Shown piece by piece: positions 1 to 8,140 of a stretch of DNA of 64,000 nucleotides; position 1 is the first letter of the stretch, and the number at the start of each line of letters is the position of its first letter. Origin of the DNA: Paenibacillus sp. MAHUQ-63. Lineage in GTDB: Bacteria > Bacillota > Bacilli > Paenibacillales > NBRC-103111. The position numbers and the translations under genes are program-made. The notes beneath the pieces are model-generated. The model was given only the letters and a program-made list of their open reading frames with translations, was not told the DNA's origin and ran no database searches. The DNA lies in NCBI RefSeq assembly GCF_028765165.1, contig NZ_JARADB010000007.1, positions 62,001-126,000 on the forward strand. The letters are read 5' to 3'.

Positions 1-1320
1 AAAACAGTTGAAGCGGATCTTAGAGACATGTTCTCGGGCTTAACGATCGACAAAGAGGAGCAGCAACGAAGAATCGCACAAGTCACTGACCTGTGCGAGC
101 TAGGCGATTTATTAGGAAGACATCCCTACGACCTTTCCGGCGGTGAACAGCAGAGAGCCGCACTTGCGAAGATCTTGTTGACGGAGCCTGACATTCTGCT
201 GCTGGATGAGCCTACGAAGGGATTGGACAATGAATATAAACGTAAGCTTGGCGAAATGTTGAAGAGCCTCAAGCACGCAGGAACGACCATCATTATGGTG
301 AGTCACGATGTGGAGTTCTGTGCCTCCTATGCGGATACATGCGCGATGTTTTTTGACGGCAAGGTGGTATCCGAAGGCACGCCAAAGGAATTTTTCACAG
401 GCAACAGCTTCTACACGACGGCGGCAAGCCGAATGGCAAGACACCTGATTCCAAGTGCGGTAACGGTGGAAGATGTGATTAACGCCTTGGGCGGGACCGT
501 TCCGGATCCCCCTAATCGTATGAAGGAAATGAAGAAGAAATCAGGGTCAGGCAAGAGATCTGCGGCTGAGGGGGATAAGGGCATAGATGAACCGTTTCAA
601 ACGCCTGTAGGCCAAAGGAAGCTATCCCAGAGAACAGTGGTTGCGTCCTTTCTCATTTTACTGATCATCCCGCTCACCATTTGGTTCGGTATCTATTACT
701 TAAACGACCGGAAGTATTATTTTATCAGCCTGCTTGTTATTCTGGAAACTTTGCTGCCATTTGTCATGATCTTTGAAGCCCGGAAACCCCAGGCGAGAGA
801 ACTGATCCTCATAGCCGTCCTGTGCGCCATTGCGGTAGCCGGAAGAGCGGCATTTTTCATGGTTCCGCAGTTCAAACCGGTTGTGGCCATGGTCATTATT
901 GCAGGGGTCTGCTTCGGCGGAGAAGCCGGGTTTCTCGTCGGGGTGGTCACAGGATTCGTTTCTAATTTCTTTTTCGGTCAAGGCCCTTGGACTCCGTGGC
1001 AAATGTTTGCCTTCGGGATTATCGGCTTTTTGGCCGGCGTGCTGTTCAAGAAAGGTATTCTGAGCAGAAATAAGGCGGCCCTCTGCACATTCGGCGGGTT
1101 AGCGACATTCTTCATCTACGGAGGGCTGATGAATCCGGCAGCTGTTCTGATGTCGTCGGCCCATCCTACGAAGGAAATGCTGCTCCTTGCCTACCTGCAA
1201 GGGATTCCATTTGATTTGATCCATGCTGTTTCTACGGTGATTTTCTTATATTTGATCGCTAAACCTATGCTTTCCAAGCTGGATCGAATAAAGGAGAAGT
1301 ACGGGCTGATGGAGAGATGA
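1..1320 (+). CDS. ABC ATPase fused to ECF-S-like membrane domain (5' partial)
   Basis: The reading frame is open from base 1, so the N-terminus lies outside the window. The visible start shows the end of an ABC ATPase: the signature SGGEQQRAALAKILL, Walker B ILLLDEPTKGLD and the H-loop IMVSHDVEF. After a charged linker (about residues 165-205 of the visible part) come six or so hydrophobic segments resembling the membrane S component of energy-coupling-factor (ECF) vitamin transporters, including a Gly-rich FGGEAGFLVGVVTGFVSNF stretch. It would energise uptake of a small molecule, probably a vitamin or cofactor precursor; the substrate cannot be read from the sequence. ATPase and S component on one chain is less common than separate genes. 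A missing upstream part could hold a second ATPase domain, as in YkoD/CbiO-type tandem proteins. No clear terminator separates it from the convergent gene. Confidence 0.8.
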   Translation, partial: KTVEADLRDMFSGLTIDKEEQQRRIAQVTDLCELGDLLGRHPYDLSGGEQQRAALAKILLTEPDILLLDEPTKGLDNEYKRKLGEMLKSLKHAGTTIIMVSHDVEFCASYADTCAMFFDGKVVSEGTPKEFFTGNSFYTTAASRMARHLIPSAVTVEDVINALGGTVPDPPNRMKEMKKKSGSGKRSAAEGDKGIDEPFQTPVGQRKLSQRTVVASFLILLIIPLTIWFGIYYLNDRKYYFISLLVILETLLPFVMIFEARKPQARELILIAVLCAIAVAGRAAFFMVPQFKPVVAMVIIAGVCFGGEAGFLVGVVTGFVSNFFFGQGPWTPWQMFAFGIIGFLAGVLFKKGILSRNKAALCTFGGLATFFIYGGLMNPAAVLMSSAHPTKEMLLLAYLQGIPFDLIHAVSTVIFLYLIAKPMLSKLDRIKEKYGLMER

Positions 1321-1353
1321 TGTTCAGGCAGCTGGACCGGTCGCCTCTCACAA

Positions 1354-2100
1354 TCATAACTTGGCATACCGCAAGATTCTGCGATACATCGTTTTATCTT
1401 TCAGCGTGTTAAAAATGCTCATATCCGGTCCCGTATTAATTTCCAGTATCCAGGGCTTCATCGTTGAATCAATGGCTATATCAACACCGAAGGCTTTTTT
1501 TCCTCGGTAACTTTCCCTTAGGACCATACTTGCTTCTCTGCCCAGAGATTCGATTTTTTTGATAAAGTCTATGCGCTCATCTCCGCTTAGGTGGGATTGG
1601 AGTAAAGTTTCAATGGGAAGCGGAGTGCCCCCGCTGTGAAAATTGGTCACAACCTTGCCCGGTTTAGCCAGGCGTCCGATGATGCCGGTCGTAACGAGCT
1701 GGCGGCTTCTATTTCTTTGGACCATCACTCTTATATCAAAAGAACGGCCGTTATGTTTGGCTAGGTCGATCCCTTGTTGAACAACATACTTGGTTTTATA
1801 GATGAAATTTTGAAGGGAACGATACAAATCATCGAATGAGGCGAAGCTCCTTGAGGCTGTCCCCCCTCTTAGTAGGAAGCCGTGATCCGTTTTCGTTATT
1901 TTATAAATGCCATGGCCTCCGGTGCCCTCATCCGGCTTCAAGTAAAGGGAATCATACTTCCGTATCATCCGCAAAATATTGGATTTAGTCGCTGCTGCCG
2001 TATCCGGCAGTAATGGAGCGATGTGGCTATATTTTTTCATGAAATTGTGTTTGCCTAATTTCCCCATCTTGTATTTCACCTTTTTTACACTCACACTCAT
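1354..2100 (-). CDS. YheC/YheD family ATP-grasp, spore coat-associated
   Basis: The 248-residue product looks like the ATP-grasp half of the YheC/YheD endospore coat-associated family. Visible motifs are the ATP-binding LKPDEGTGGHGIYKI (near residue 60), a DIRVMVQRN strand and the metal-binding LEINTGPDMS near the C-terminus. The start at 2100 is chosen because GGGAGG lies about 9 bases upstream; the longer frame to 2259 runs into repeat sequence and has no ribosome site. Family members are found in spore coats, and their ligase substrate is unknown to me. The gene stands alone and convergent to the ECF transporter gene. Confidence 0.75.
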   Translation of the reverse strand: MSVSVKKVKYKMGKLGKHNFMKKYSHIAPLLPDTAAATKSNILRMIRKYDSLYLKPDEGTGGHGIYKITKTDHGFLLRGGTASRSFASFDDLYRSLQNFIYKTKYVVQQGIDLAKHNGRSFDIRVMVQRNRSRQLVTTGIIGRLAKPGKVVTNFHSGGTPLPIETLLQSHLSGDERIDFIKKIESLGREASMVLRESYRGKKAFGVDIAIDSTMKPWILEINTGPDMSIFNTLKDKTMYRRILRYAKL

Positions 2101-2205
2101 ACGATCAACCTCCCGCACATTCGTATCGTGGTAGTATATGCAGCAGGTTGATGGGGGGTACAGGCTTGAGCAGACTGTGGCGGCCCTGATAGTACAAGTA
2201 GGCGT

Positions 2206-2391
2206 AACTGGAATTTCTCCTTTTAAAATATCGAAATCGCCCTCGCGCTGCAGTGACAACTGGAAATTCTCCCGCTAATTTCACAAAAAGTGCCGCATAA
2301 GGGCAGCTAGTGCTGATTTTAACTGGAGGGATTCCCGTTATTCCTTCTGTAAGTGAATTAGGTGGCGGAATAACGGGAGTTTTTCCAGTTA
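2206..2391. repeat. AACTGGAAATTCTCC repeat copies with inverted pair
   Basis: Two direct copies begin at 2206 (AACTGGAATTTCTCC) and 2258 (AACTGGAAATTCTCCCGC). A third, diverged copy at 2320-2344 faces an inverted copy at 2367-2391, making 25-base arms around a 22-base loop. RNA from either strand could fold into a long hairpin. It looks like an interspersed intergenic repeat family rather than a simple terminator, because the copies recur in direct orientation as well. Confidence 0.6.
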
Positions 2392-2393
2392 TC

Positions 2394-2472
2394 GCCCAGC
2401 GGGGGGGAAACGTCCAGCATATTGCCTGGCGGGAGGTTCAGCATAACGCCCGGCGGGGGAGGTAAGTCAGCG
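2394..2472. repeat. Degenerate G-rich tandem repeat, three units
   Basis: Three imperfect units of 24 to 30 bases begin GCCCAGCGGGG, GCCTGGCGGGAGG and GCCCGGCGGGGG and each ends with a variant of TCAGCATAAC. Each unit carries one or two G-runs. Confidence 0.5.
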
Positions 2473-2531
2473 AAGGGTGGCATCCAAGCGATTTCAGAGC
2501 GCTTGGCACGCATAGCACCCAAACAACCCAT

Positions 2532-2561
2532 AGCCCTGAGACTTATGTCTCGGGGCTTTTT
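2532..2561 (+). terminator. Orphan hairpin with T-run
   Basis: An 11-bp stem (AGCCCTGAGAC with GTCTCGGGGCT, loop TTAT) is followed by five T. No gene on the plus strand ends just before it, so it may be a relic or may insulate the downstream sugar transporter promoter. Confidence 0.55.
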
Positions 2562-2721
2562 CATCTCCTATGGAACTCGAAACGTAAAATAATGAAACGA
2601 TTCGCAAAGATATCAAACAAGCGGCATACGGGGGGAGGGATATAATGAGTGCATGATAGGAGCAAAGGAGCACCATACAGCGCCTTATCGGCAGACTCTC
2701 GAAAGGAAAGGGAAAAGGACC

Positions 2722-3681
2722 ATGAACAACCAACAAGCGACCAAGCAGCAAGCCTCTATGCAACTGGGTTCGAATAGCCTCCTGTCACTCCAACGCAAGC
2801 TGGCAAGATATAAGTATATTTATTTATTACTGCTGCCCGGATTGATATATTTTACGGTTTTCAAGTATGTTCCGATGCTGGGTATTCTGGTTGCATTTAA
2901 AGACTATAACTTAGCATTAGGTTTCTGGGACAGTCCCTGGGTTGGCTTGCACCACTTCGAGAAGTTTATACATGGCGTTTATTTCTATGACATTATAGGC
3001 AATACCATCCTGATTTCGTTTTACAAGCTGCTTTTTGGGTTTTCCGCCCCGATTATTTTAGCGCTGCTTCTCAATGAGGTAAGCGTATCTTGGTTCAAAA
3101 ATACCGTTCAAACGCTAACGTATTTACCGCACTTTATATCTTGGGTCATTGTTTATGGCCTCATGGTGGCCTTGTTAGCTCCGGGAGAGGGATTTGTTAA
3201 CTTAATTATGAAGGAACTGGGAATGGCTCCAATTGCTTTTCTAACAGAGCCTTCATGGATCAGACCGCTGATAGTCACCTCCGATATCTGGAAAGAGATC
3301 GGCTGGGGAGCCATTCTTTATTTGGCGGCACTAGCCGGCATTGATCCAAGCTTATACGAAGCAGCCAAAATCGACGGCGCTTCCAAGTGGAGACAGCTAT
3401 GGCACGTTACTTTGCCGGGAATACGCAACGTCATAATTTTACTGTTAATCATTAGGCTCAGTCATATTCTGGATGCCGGGTTTGACCAGATCTTTATGAT
3501 GTCTAACATGTTCAATCAGGAAAATGCCGATATCATCGATACGTGGGTATACCGAGAAGGTATTGAACGCATGCAAATAGGGCTTGCTACCGCTGTAGGT
3601 TTGTTTAAATCCGTCATTGGATTGATTCTGGTTATTTCCGCAAACCAATTGGCCAAAAAATTCGACGGACAAATCTGGTAA
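2722..3681 (+). CDS. Carbohydrate ABC permease, LplB family
   Basis: This 319-residue protein is a binding-protein-dependent permease of the LplB/MalF class with about six membrane segments. The EAA loop that docks the ATPase is visible as EAAKIDGASKWRQLWHVTLPGI near residues 213-235 and ends in typical LplB fashion with ANQLAKKFDGQIW. The start at 2722 follows a purine-rich AGGAAAGGGAAAAGG; an upstream in-frame ATG at 2653 adds a poorly folded leader and has no ribosome site. It is the first gene of a three-gene transporter operon with the LplC permease and the lipoprotein. No ATPase is encoded nearby, which is usual for this class; a shared MsmX-type ATPase elsewhere is inferred. Confidence 0.88.
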   Translation: MNNQQATKQQASMQLGSNSLLSLQRKLARYKYIYLLLLPGLIYFTVFKYVPMLGILVAFKDYNLALGFWDSPWVGLHHFEKFIHGVYFYDIIGNTILISFYKLLFGFSAPIILALLLNEVSVSWFKNTVQTLTYLPHFISWVIVYGLMVALLAPGEGFVNLIMKELGMAPIAFLTEPSWIRPLIVTSDIWKEIGWGAILYLAALAGIDPSLYEAAKIDGASKWRQLWHVTLPGIRNVIILLLIIRLSHILDAGFDQIFMMSNMFNQENADIIDTWVYREGIERMQIGLATAVGLFKSVIGLILVISANQLAKKFDGQIW

Positions 3682-3693
3682 GGGGGACTGACG

Positions 3694-4557
3694 ATGTATA
3701 CATCCAAATCGCAACTGGGAATAGGCGTTGTATATTTGTTACTGGCGGTTATTGCACTGCTCTGTGTATTCCCCTTTATTTATGTGGTCAGCGTTTCTTT
3801 AACGTCGGAAGAAGAAGTGATGCGAAGAGGAATTGTCCTGATTCCCGAGACCTTTACTTGGACGGCGTACAAAACTGTGTTTGATTCTTTTGGTATTGGC
3901 CAGGCTTACAAAATTACGTTGTTTCGAACCTTCGTAGGAACAGCTTTCAATCTTTTCTTTACCGTCATCACGGCTTACGCGCTCTCTAAGAAGCTTTTAC
4001 CCGGAAGAAGCGTGTTCTTACTGTATGTCGTGTTTACCATGTTGTTCGGCGGCGGATTAATACCAAGCTATATTTTGGTGAAATCGCTAGGCTTAATTAA
4101 TAATATTTGGGTGCTGATTATTCCTGGTTTAATAAGTGCGTTTAATCTGGTTATTGTGAAAGGCTTCTTCGAGCAAATGCCTGTTGAGATCGAAGAGTCA
4201 GCCAAGGTGGATGGTGCCGGGGAAATGACTTTGTTATGGAAAATCATTCTGCCTCTTTCTCTTCCCATCTTGGCGACGATTGGCCTGTACTATGCAGTAA
4301 GCCACTGGAATAGCTATTTCGATGCGGTCATGTACTTGAATGACAATAAACTGATGCCGCTTCAGGTTGTTTTGCGCAGCATCCTGCTGAACCTTCAGGC
4401 TGCACAAAATGATCCTTTGTCTACGGATCTGCCTGTCAGCATGGTAGCCGTTCAGATGGCTGCCGTCGTCGTATCCACGGTGCCGATTCTTTGTGTATAT
4501 CCGTTTATTCAAAGGCATTTCACAAAGGGAGTGCTGCTCGGCTCAATCAAAGGCTAA
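3694..4557 (+). CDS. Carbohydrate ABC permease, LplC/YtcP family
   Basis: The 287-residue product is the second transmembrane subunit, of the MalG/LplC type. It has six predicted helices and the EAA loop EESAKVDGAGEMTLLWKIILPLSLP around residues 170-190. It ends with HFTKGVLLGSIKG, a tail shared by YtcP-like permeases, including the second transporter copy in this window. GGGGGA lies a few bases before the ATG, and only 12 bases separate it from the upstream permease gene, so both are co-translated in one operon. It would form a heterodimeric channel with the LplB-type partner. Confidence 0.88.
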   Translation: MYTSKSQLGIGVVYLLLAVIALLCVFPFIYVVSVSLTSEEEVMRRGIVLIPETFTWTAYKTVFDSFGIGQAYKITLFRTFVGTAFNLFFTVITAYALSKKLLPGRSVFLLYVVFTMLFGGGLIPSYILVKSLGLINNIWVLIIPGLISAFNLVIVKGFFEQMPVEIEESAKVDGAGEMTLLWKIILPLSLPILATIGLYYAVSHWNSYFDAVMYLNDNKLMPLQVVLRSILLNLQAAQNDPLSTDLPVSMVAVQMAAVVVSTVPILCVYPFIQRHFTKGVLLGSIKG

Positions 4558-4684
4558 TCGGACGAGATCGTAAAATCACGGAGAGATGTCATAATAATTT
4601 GAACAACCGGATGATATGGAATAAATATGATGGATGTATTCAAAGCGAATGCTTCGATAATTTATCATTTAAGGGGAAGATGCT

Positions 4685-6274
4685 ATGAAACAGACAAAAA
4701 ATGCCGTTAAACTGTTGTGCGGAATTGTTGCGCTCGGCCTGCTTTTATCGGCTTGCAGTTCCGGCCAAACCCTCACGCCTTCGCCATCTCCCGGTGCAGG
4801 GAGCCCGGCGCCGAATGACAATCGTTTCGCCAAACAAATGAAACTTACCGTTTTCAACTCCGGAGCGTTCAACCCCGGCGCAGCCATGCCCCCGCGCGAA
4901 GAAGACCCGATTCGCCAAATGCTCGAGAAGGCCGTGAATATCGATTTGCAGTATATGATTGTTCCAGGGGATCAGAGTGCGGCCAAACTGAATACCTTAA
5001 TTTCATCCGGCGACATCCCTGATTTAATGTTTATGTCCAATCGGCAGGATGCCATTCAGTATTACAATCAAGGCATTGCACTGGATATGGACGAGCCTTT
5101 GAAGGCGTATCCTGAATTGCGAAACCGATTTTCTGCTACCCAATGGGATGCTGTGAAAAATAAAGGGAAAACATTTGGGATACCGGCTTATGATGTAGCA
5201 AGCGGATTTCAGGCTTGGTGGATTCGCAATGACTGGCTCAAGAAGCTGGGTCTCAAACAGCCGACAAACCCGGATGAATTGCTTGAGGTCATGAAGGCCT
5301 TTACTTTCAAAGATCCTGATGGCAATGGCAAGGATGATACGTATGGGTTTATTGGAGGCGTCGGGAAAGACGGCAGCATCGGGAACCAAGGCTGGGATTC
5401 CATCATGCTCATGTTCGGCATCACACCAAGCGACACTCAATATTCGGATGGCAAACTTATTATTGGCAGCGAAGATCCAAGACTTAAGGAAGCATTGACA
5501 TTTATTAATAAAATCATAGAAGCCAAAGTCGTTGATCCGGACTGGGTATCTATGAATGAATCGGCTTCGCGGGATGCCAAAATGTTCAAAGGCAAGGGCG
5601 GAATCGTTCTAAACGACCTGCGTCGTATGGAGCCTAGCGGTCAAGCAAAGATGAAGGAAGTAGGCGGCGAAGTGCCGGAGTGGACAGTGATGGCTCCTCC
5701 GAAAGGTCCGAGGGGGGATCAAACGGCCGGATATGAAGCCTTCCAAAATAATTCCTGGCTGATTTCCAAAGTGGCTGCGAAAGATCCAGCGAAGTTAACG
5801 CGCATTCTGGATTTTCTGAACTACTGGTACACGGATAAAGAACTGTATCCTTATGTCGCCTACGGACTGAAAGGGACCCAATGGGATCTGGTGGATGGCA
5901 AAGCAAAGAGGCTTAATGTAAGTCCGGATGTTACCAACAAAACATTATGGATCACCAACTATTTCATGCCTCGTCGGGTGGATGACCCGATATTTTTCAA
6001 CTTTTTGAATCCGCAAACGGCAGAGTTTCGGCAAAATAATTTGAAGTATATCCAACCAAACAAAATTACACCGTATGTCGTAGCAGACCCGGCAGATCCT
6101 TTATACAATGACCGCAAAAAATATGTAAATGAAATGGTATTGAAGTTTATGACCGGTAAAGAACCGTTAAGCAATTGGGATTCTTATGTCAACACATTGA
6201 ATTCGAAATTTGAGCTTGGCAAGTTCAAGGAGCTTACGACCAAGCAGCTCCAAGAAGCAGGAATTATTAAGTAA
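4685..6274 (+). CDS. Extracellular sugar-binding lipoprotein (LplA-like)
   Basis: The 529-residue product begins with a lipoprotein signal peptide; the lipobox LLSAC puts the lipidated cysteine at residue 24. A Ser/Pro-rich linker follows and then a large type-1 solute-binding fold with the DPDGNGKDDTYGF calcium-like loop typical of the oligosaccharide-binding family used by lpl transporters. It sits 127 bases after the two permease genes with its own AAGGGGAAG site and is the substrate-recognition subunit. The ligand is probably an oligosaccharide, but nothing in the sequence names it. A strong hairpin terminator follows. Confidence 0.88.
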   Translation: MKQTKNAVKLLCGIVALGLLLSACSSGQTLTPSPSPGAGSPAPNDNRFAKQMKLTVFNSGAFNPGAAMPPREEDPIRQMLEKAVNIDLQYMIVPGDQSAAKLNTLISSGDIPDLMFMSNRQDAIQYYNQGIALDMDEPLKAYPELRNRFSATQWDAVKNKGKTFGIPAYDVASGFQAWWIRNDWLKKLGLKQPTNPDELLEVMKAFTFKDPDGNGKDDTYGFIGGVGKDGSIGNQGWDSIMLMFGITPSDTQYSDGKLIIGSEDPRLKEALTFINKIIEAKVVDPDWVSMNESASRDAKMFKGKGGIVLNDLRRMEPSGQAKMKEVGGEVPEWTVMAPPKGPRGDQTAGYEAFQNNSWLISKVAAKDPAKLTRILDFLNYWYTDKELYPYVAYGLKGTQWDLVDGKAKRLNVSPDVTNKTLWITNYFMPRRVDDPIFFNFLNPQTAEFRQNNLKYIQPNKITPYVVADPADPLYNDRKKYVNEMVLKFMTGKEPLSNWDSYVNTLNSKFELGKFKELTTKQLQEAGIIK

Positions 6275-6278
6275 CATA

Positions 6279-6334
6279 GCGATGGCAGTTGAAAAAAGAC
6301 CTGAACACCCGGGTCTTTTTTCAACTGCCATCGC
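6279..6334. terminator. Bidirectional 23-bp hairpin terminator
   Basis: A perfect 23-bp stem (6279-6301 with 6312-6334) surrounds a 10-base loop and contains an A6/T6 tract on its arms. It closes the first sugar transporter operon before the sensor kinase gene. Confidence 0.85.
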
Positions 6335-6415
6335 CTACCCATATAGCCACTTAGCTTTTATGATAACCTTAAATTAAGCGTAGGAGGGGGAGGCTTTATC
6401 TTTCGGTATAGCAGC

Positions 6416-8140
6416 ATGACGGTCAAGTTGTTCCTCCTTTGTTTTATTTTTGTTCTGGGCAGCGTGTTGCTCATCAGTCAACTCTCTTATCAATTTATTA
6501 AGAATCAAATTCGAGATAACGATTATTATTACATTAGTCAAATGCTGTCCAAGGTTGATCAGTACGTATCCCTGACTTCCGCAACGTTGAATACCATTCT
6601 GTTCTCCGTAAGCTCTTCCAATCCGAATGAAATGGATATGGAATCGCTCGAATCGCGGGTTAGTCAGCTTTATGAAATCAATAGCAACTATGTGTCCGAT
6701 GTATACGTGATCAAAGAAGATATGTCGATTGTGGGAGGCAATATCCCTTCCAAAGTGCTCAAGGAGCTGCCACCGGACAGGAACCGCATCTATGAATTGG
6801 CGGCGCAGTCCCCCTATAGCATGATTGTAATAGGTCCGTATCACTCCTCGTTCTCAGGTTGGACGATCACGATGGCCAAATATATACCGAATAGCAGACC
6901 TTCTATCGTGGCAGCACTGGATATCGATCTGAGTTCATTTGAACAAACCCTATTGAAAATAAATCGCGAAGAGTCCATCAATATCGTTATTCTGGATGAG
7001 AAGGGCAAGATCATAGCCGGCAAGCCGGGTCATGGAGGCATCTTGCAGCCTGAAACCAGTTCGTTCCATTTCGGGGGGCTCACCTCGGAGGAAATCGCGC
7101 AATCGAATGAAAGCACGATTGTCGTCCGCAATTCATCGGAACATCCGATCACCATGATCAAAAGACTGACCTCGCGATTTAATTGGACCATCGTGTCGAT
7201 TAACTCTGAACAATTCCTGACTCGATCATTGAAGAAAATTACGGATTATCTGTACGTTCTGATTGCGATTGGGTTTATCCTTAGTTTGATGATTGCTTTA
7301 GTCATTACCAGATATATCCGAAAGCCAATGAGTCAGCTGCTGAACAAAATCAATCTAATCAAGCATGGCAATTTGCAGGAAAGAGTTAACATGAACAGGA
7401 AGGACGAATTCGGCATTTTGTCTGGCTCCTTCGATCAAATGGTCGATCAAATTTCCGACTTGATTGAGAATTTGAAGGAAAATAAGGAGCTTCAACGATT
7501 GCTTGAGATTCAAATGCTGCAATCCCAGATTAATCCGCACTTCCTGTACAATACATTAGGTTCGATTAGCAATGCGGTCAGCTTGGGGCGTTATGAGAAG
7601 GTAGACCCTGTTATACGCTCGTTGATCGCCATCTTGGAGTACGGTGTTGCTGACGCGGCGGTTCAGGTTACTTTAAGAGAGGAACTCAACAACATTCGAG
7701 ATTATATTGAAATTCAGAATGTGCGGAATAACCAATATTTCGAACTTGTCGAGCAGATTGAGGAGCCTCTGATGGATCAGCTTGTTTTCCGTATGCTGCT
7801 GCAGCCGATCGTCGAGAACAGCCTCTTTCATGGCTACCAGGGAGGCCGAATCGCCGGTGAAGTCATCATTCAAGCTTACCGAGAGGAGAACGTTGCCGTG
7901 ATCGAAGTGATCGATCATGGTGTCGGTATGACGGAGGAGCAGACAAGCAGCCTCTTGCATGCAGGCGTTAGCCGAGGCGGCGATAGACGCAAACGGATTG
8001 GACTATTAAACATCCACCAGCGAATTCAGCTTCATCACGGATCAGCCTATGGATTAACGATAAGCAGCGCCCCGAACAAAGGAACCTGCGTCAGAGCTGT
8101 TTTCCCATACTTGACGAGAGAAAGGGAAGATCATTTATGA
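6416..8140 (+). CDS. Sensor histidine kinase, YesM family
   Basis: The protein has a first membrane helix at residues 4-24, an extracellular dCache-like domain to about 280, a second helix near 285-305, a HAMP linker, and a His_kinase domain whose phospho-acceptor is His375 in QINPHFLYNTL. An HATPase domain with NSLFHGY and GVGMT boxes follows. It likely senses extracellular carbohydrate or the liganded lipoprotein and phosphorylates the adjacent YesN-type regulator, whose start codon overlaps its stop (ATGA). The start is uncertain: the strong site AGGAGGGGGAGG at 6382-6393 is 22 bases before this ATG, and no canonical codon lies at the proper distance. An ATC at 6398 would be correctly placed. 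Confidence 0.85.
   Translation: MTVKLFLLCFIFVLGSVLLISQLSYQFIKNQIRDNDYYYISQMLSKVDQYVSLTSATLNTILFSVSSSNPNEMDMESLESRVSQLYEINSNYVSDVYVIKEDMSIVGGNIPSKVLKELPPDRNRIYELAAQSPYSMIVIGPYHSSFSGWTITMAKYIPNSRPSIVAALDIDLSSFEQTLLKINREESINIVILDEKGKIIAGKPGHGGILQPETSSFHFGGLTSEEIAQSNESTIVVRNSSEHPITMIKRLTSRFNWTIVSINSEQFLTRSLKKITDYLYVLIAIGFILSLMIALVITRYIRKPMSQLLNKINLIKHGNLQERVNMNRKDEFGILSGSFDQMVDQISDLIENLKENKELQRLLEIQMLQSQINPHFLYNTLGSISNAVSLGRYEKVDPVIRSLIAILEYGVADAAVQVTLREELNNIRDYIEIQNVRNNQYFELVEQIEEPLMDQLVFRMLLQPIVENSLFHGYQGGRIAGEVIIQAYREENVAVIEVIDHGVGMTEEQTSSLLHAGVSRGGDRRKRIGLLNIHQRIQLHHGSAYGLTISSAPNKGTCVRAVFPYLTREREDHL

Larger units (their letters stand above)
2101..2721. other. Repeat-rich intergenic region
   Basis: About 620 bases lack a credible gene. 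They contain several copies of an AACTGGAAATTCTCC-type repeat, an imperfect inverted repeat, a G-rich degenerate tandem repeat, an orphan hairpin with a T-run and a TATAAT box at 2641-2646 that probably belongs to the promoter of the following sugar transporter. Short frames here have no ribosome binding sites. Confidence 0.6.

Noticed and set aside
2590..2612. Possible CcpA (cre) site TGAAACGATTCGCA before the first sugar transporter
   Set aside because: The central CG is displaced by one base relative to the consensus, so the match is poor.
2494..2763. 89-codon minus-strand frame in the repeat region
   Set aside because: It crosses the orphan terminator and the transporter start, lacks a ribosome site and has an erratic composition.
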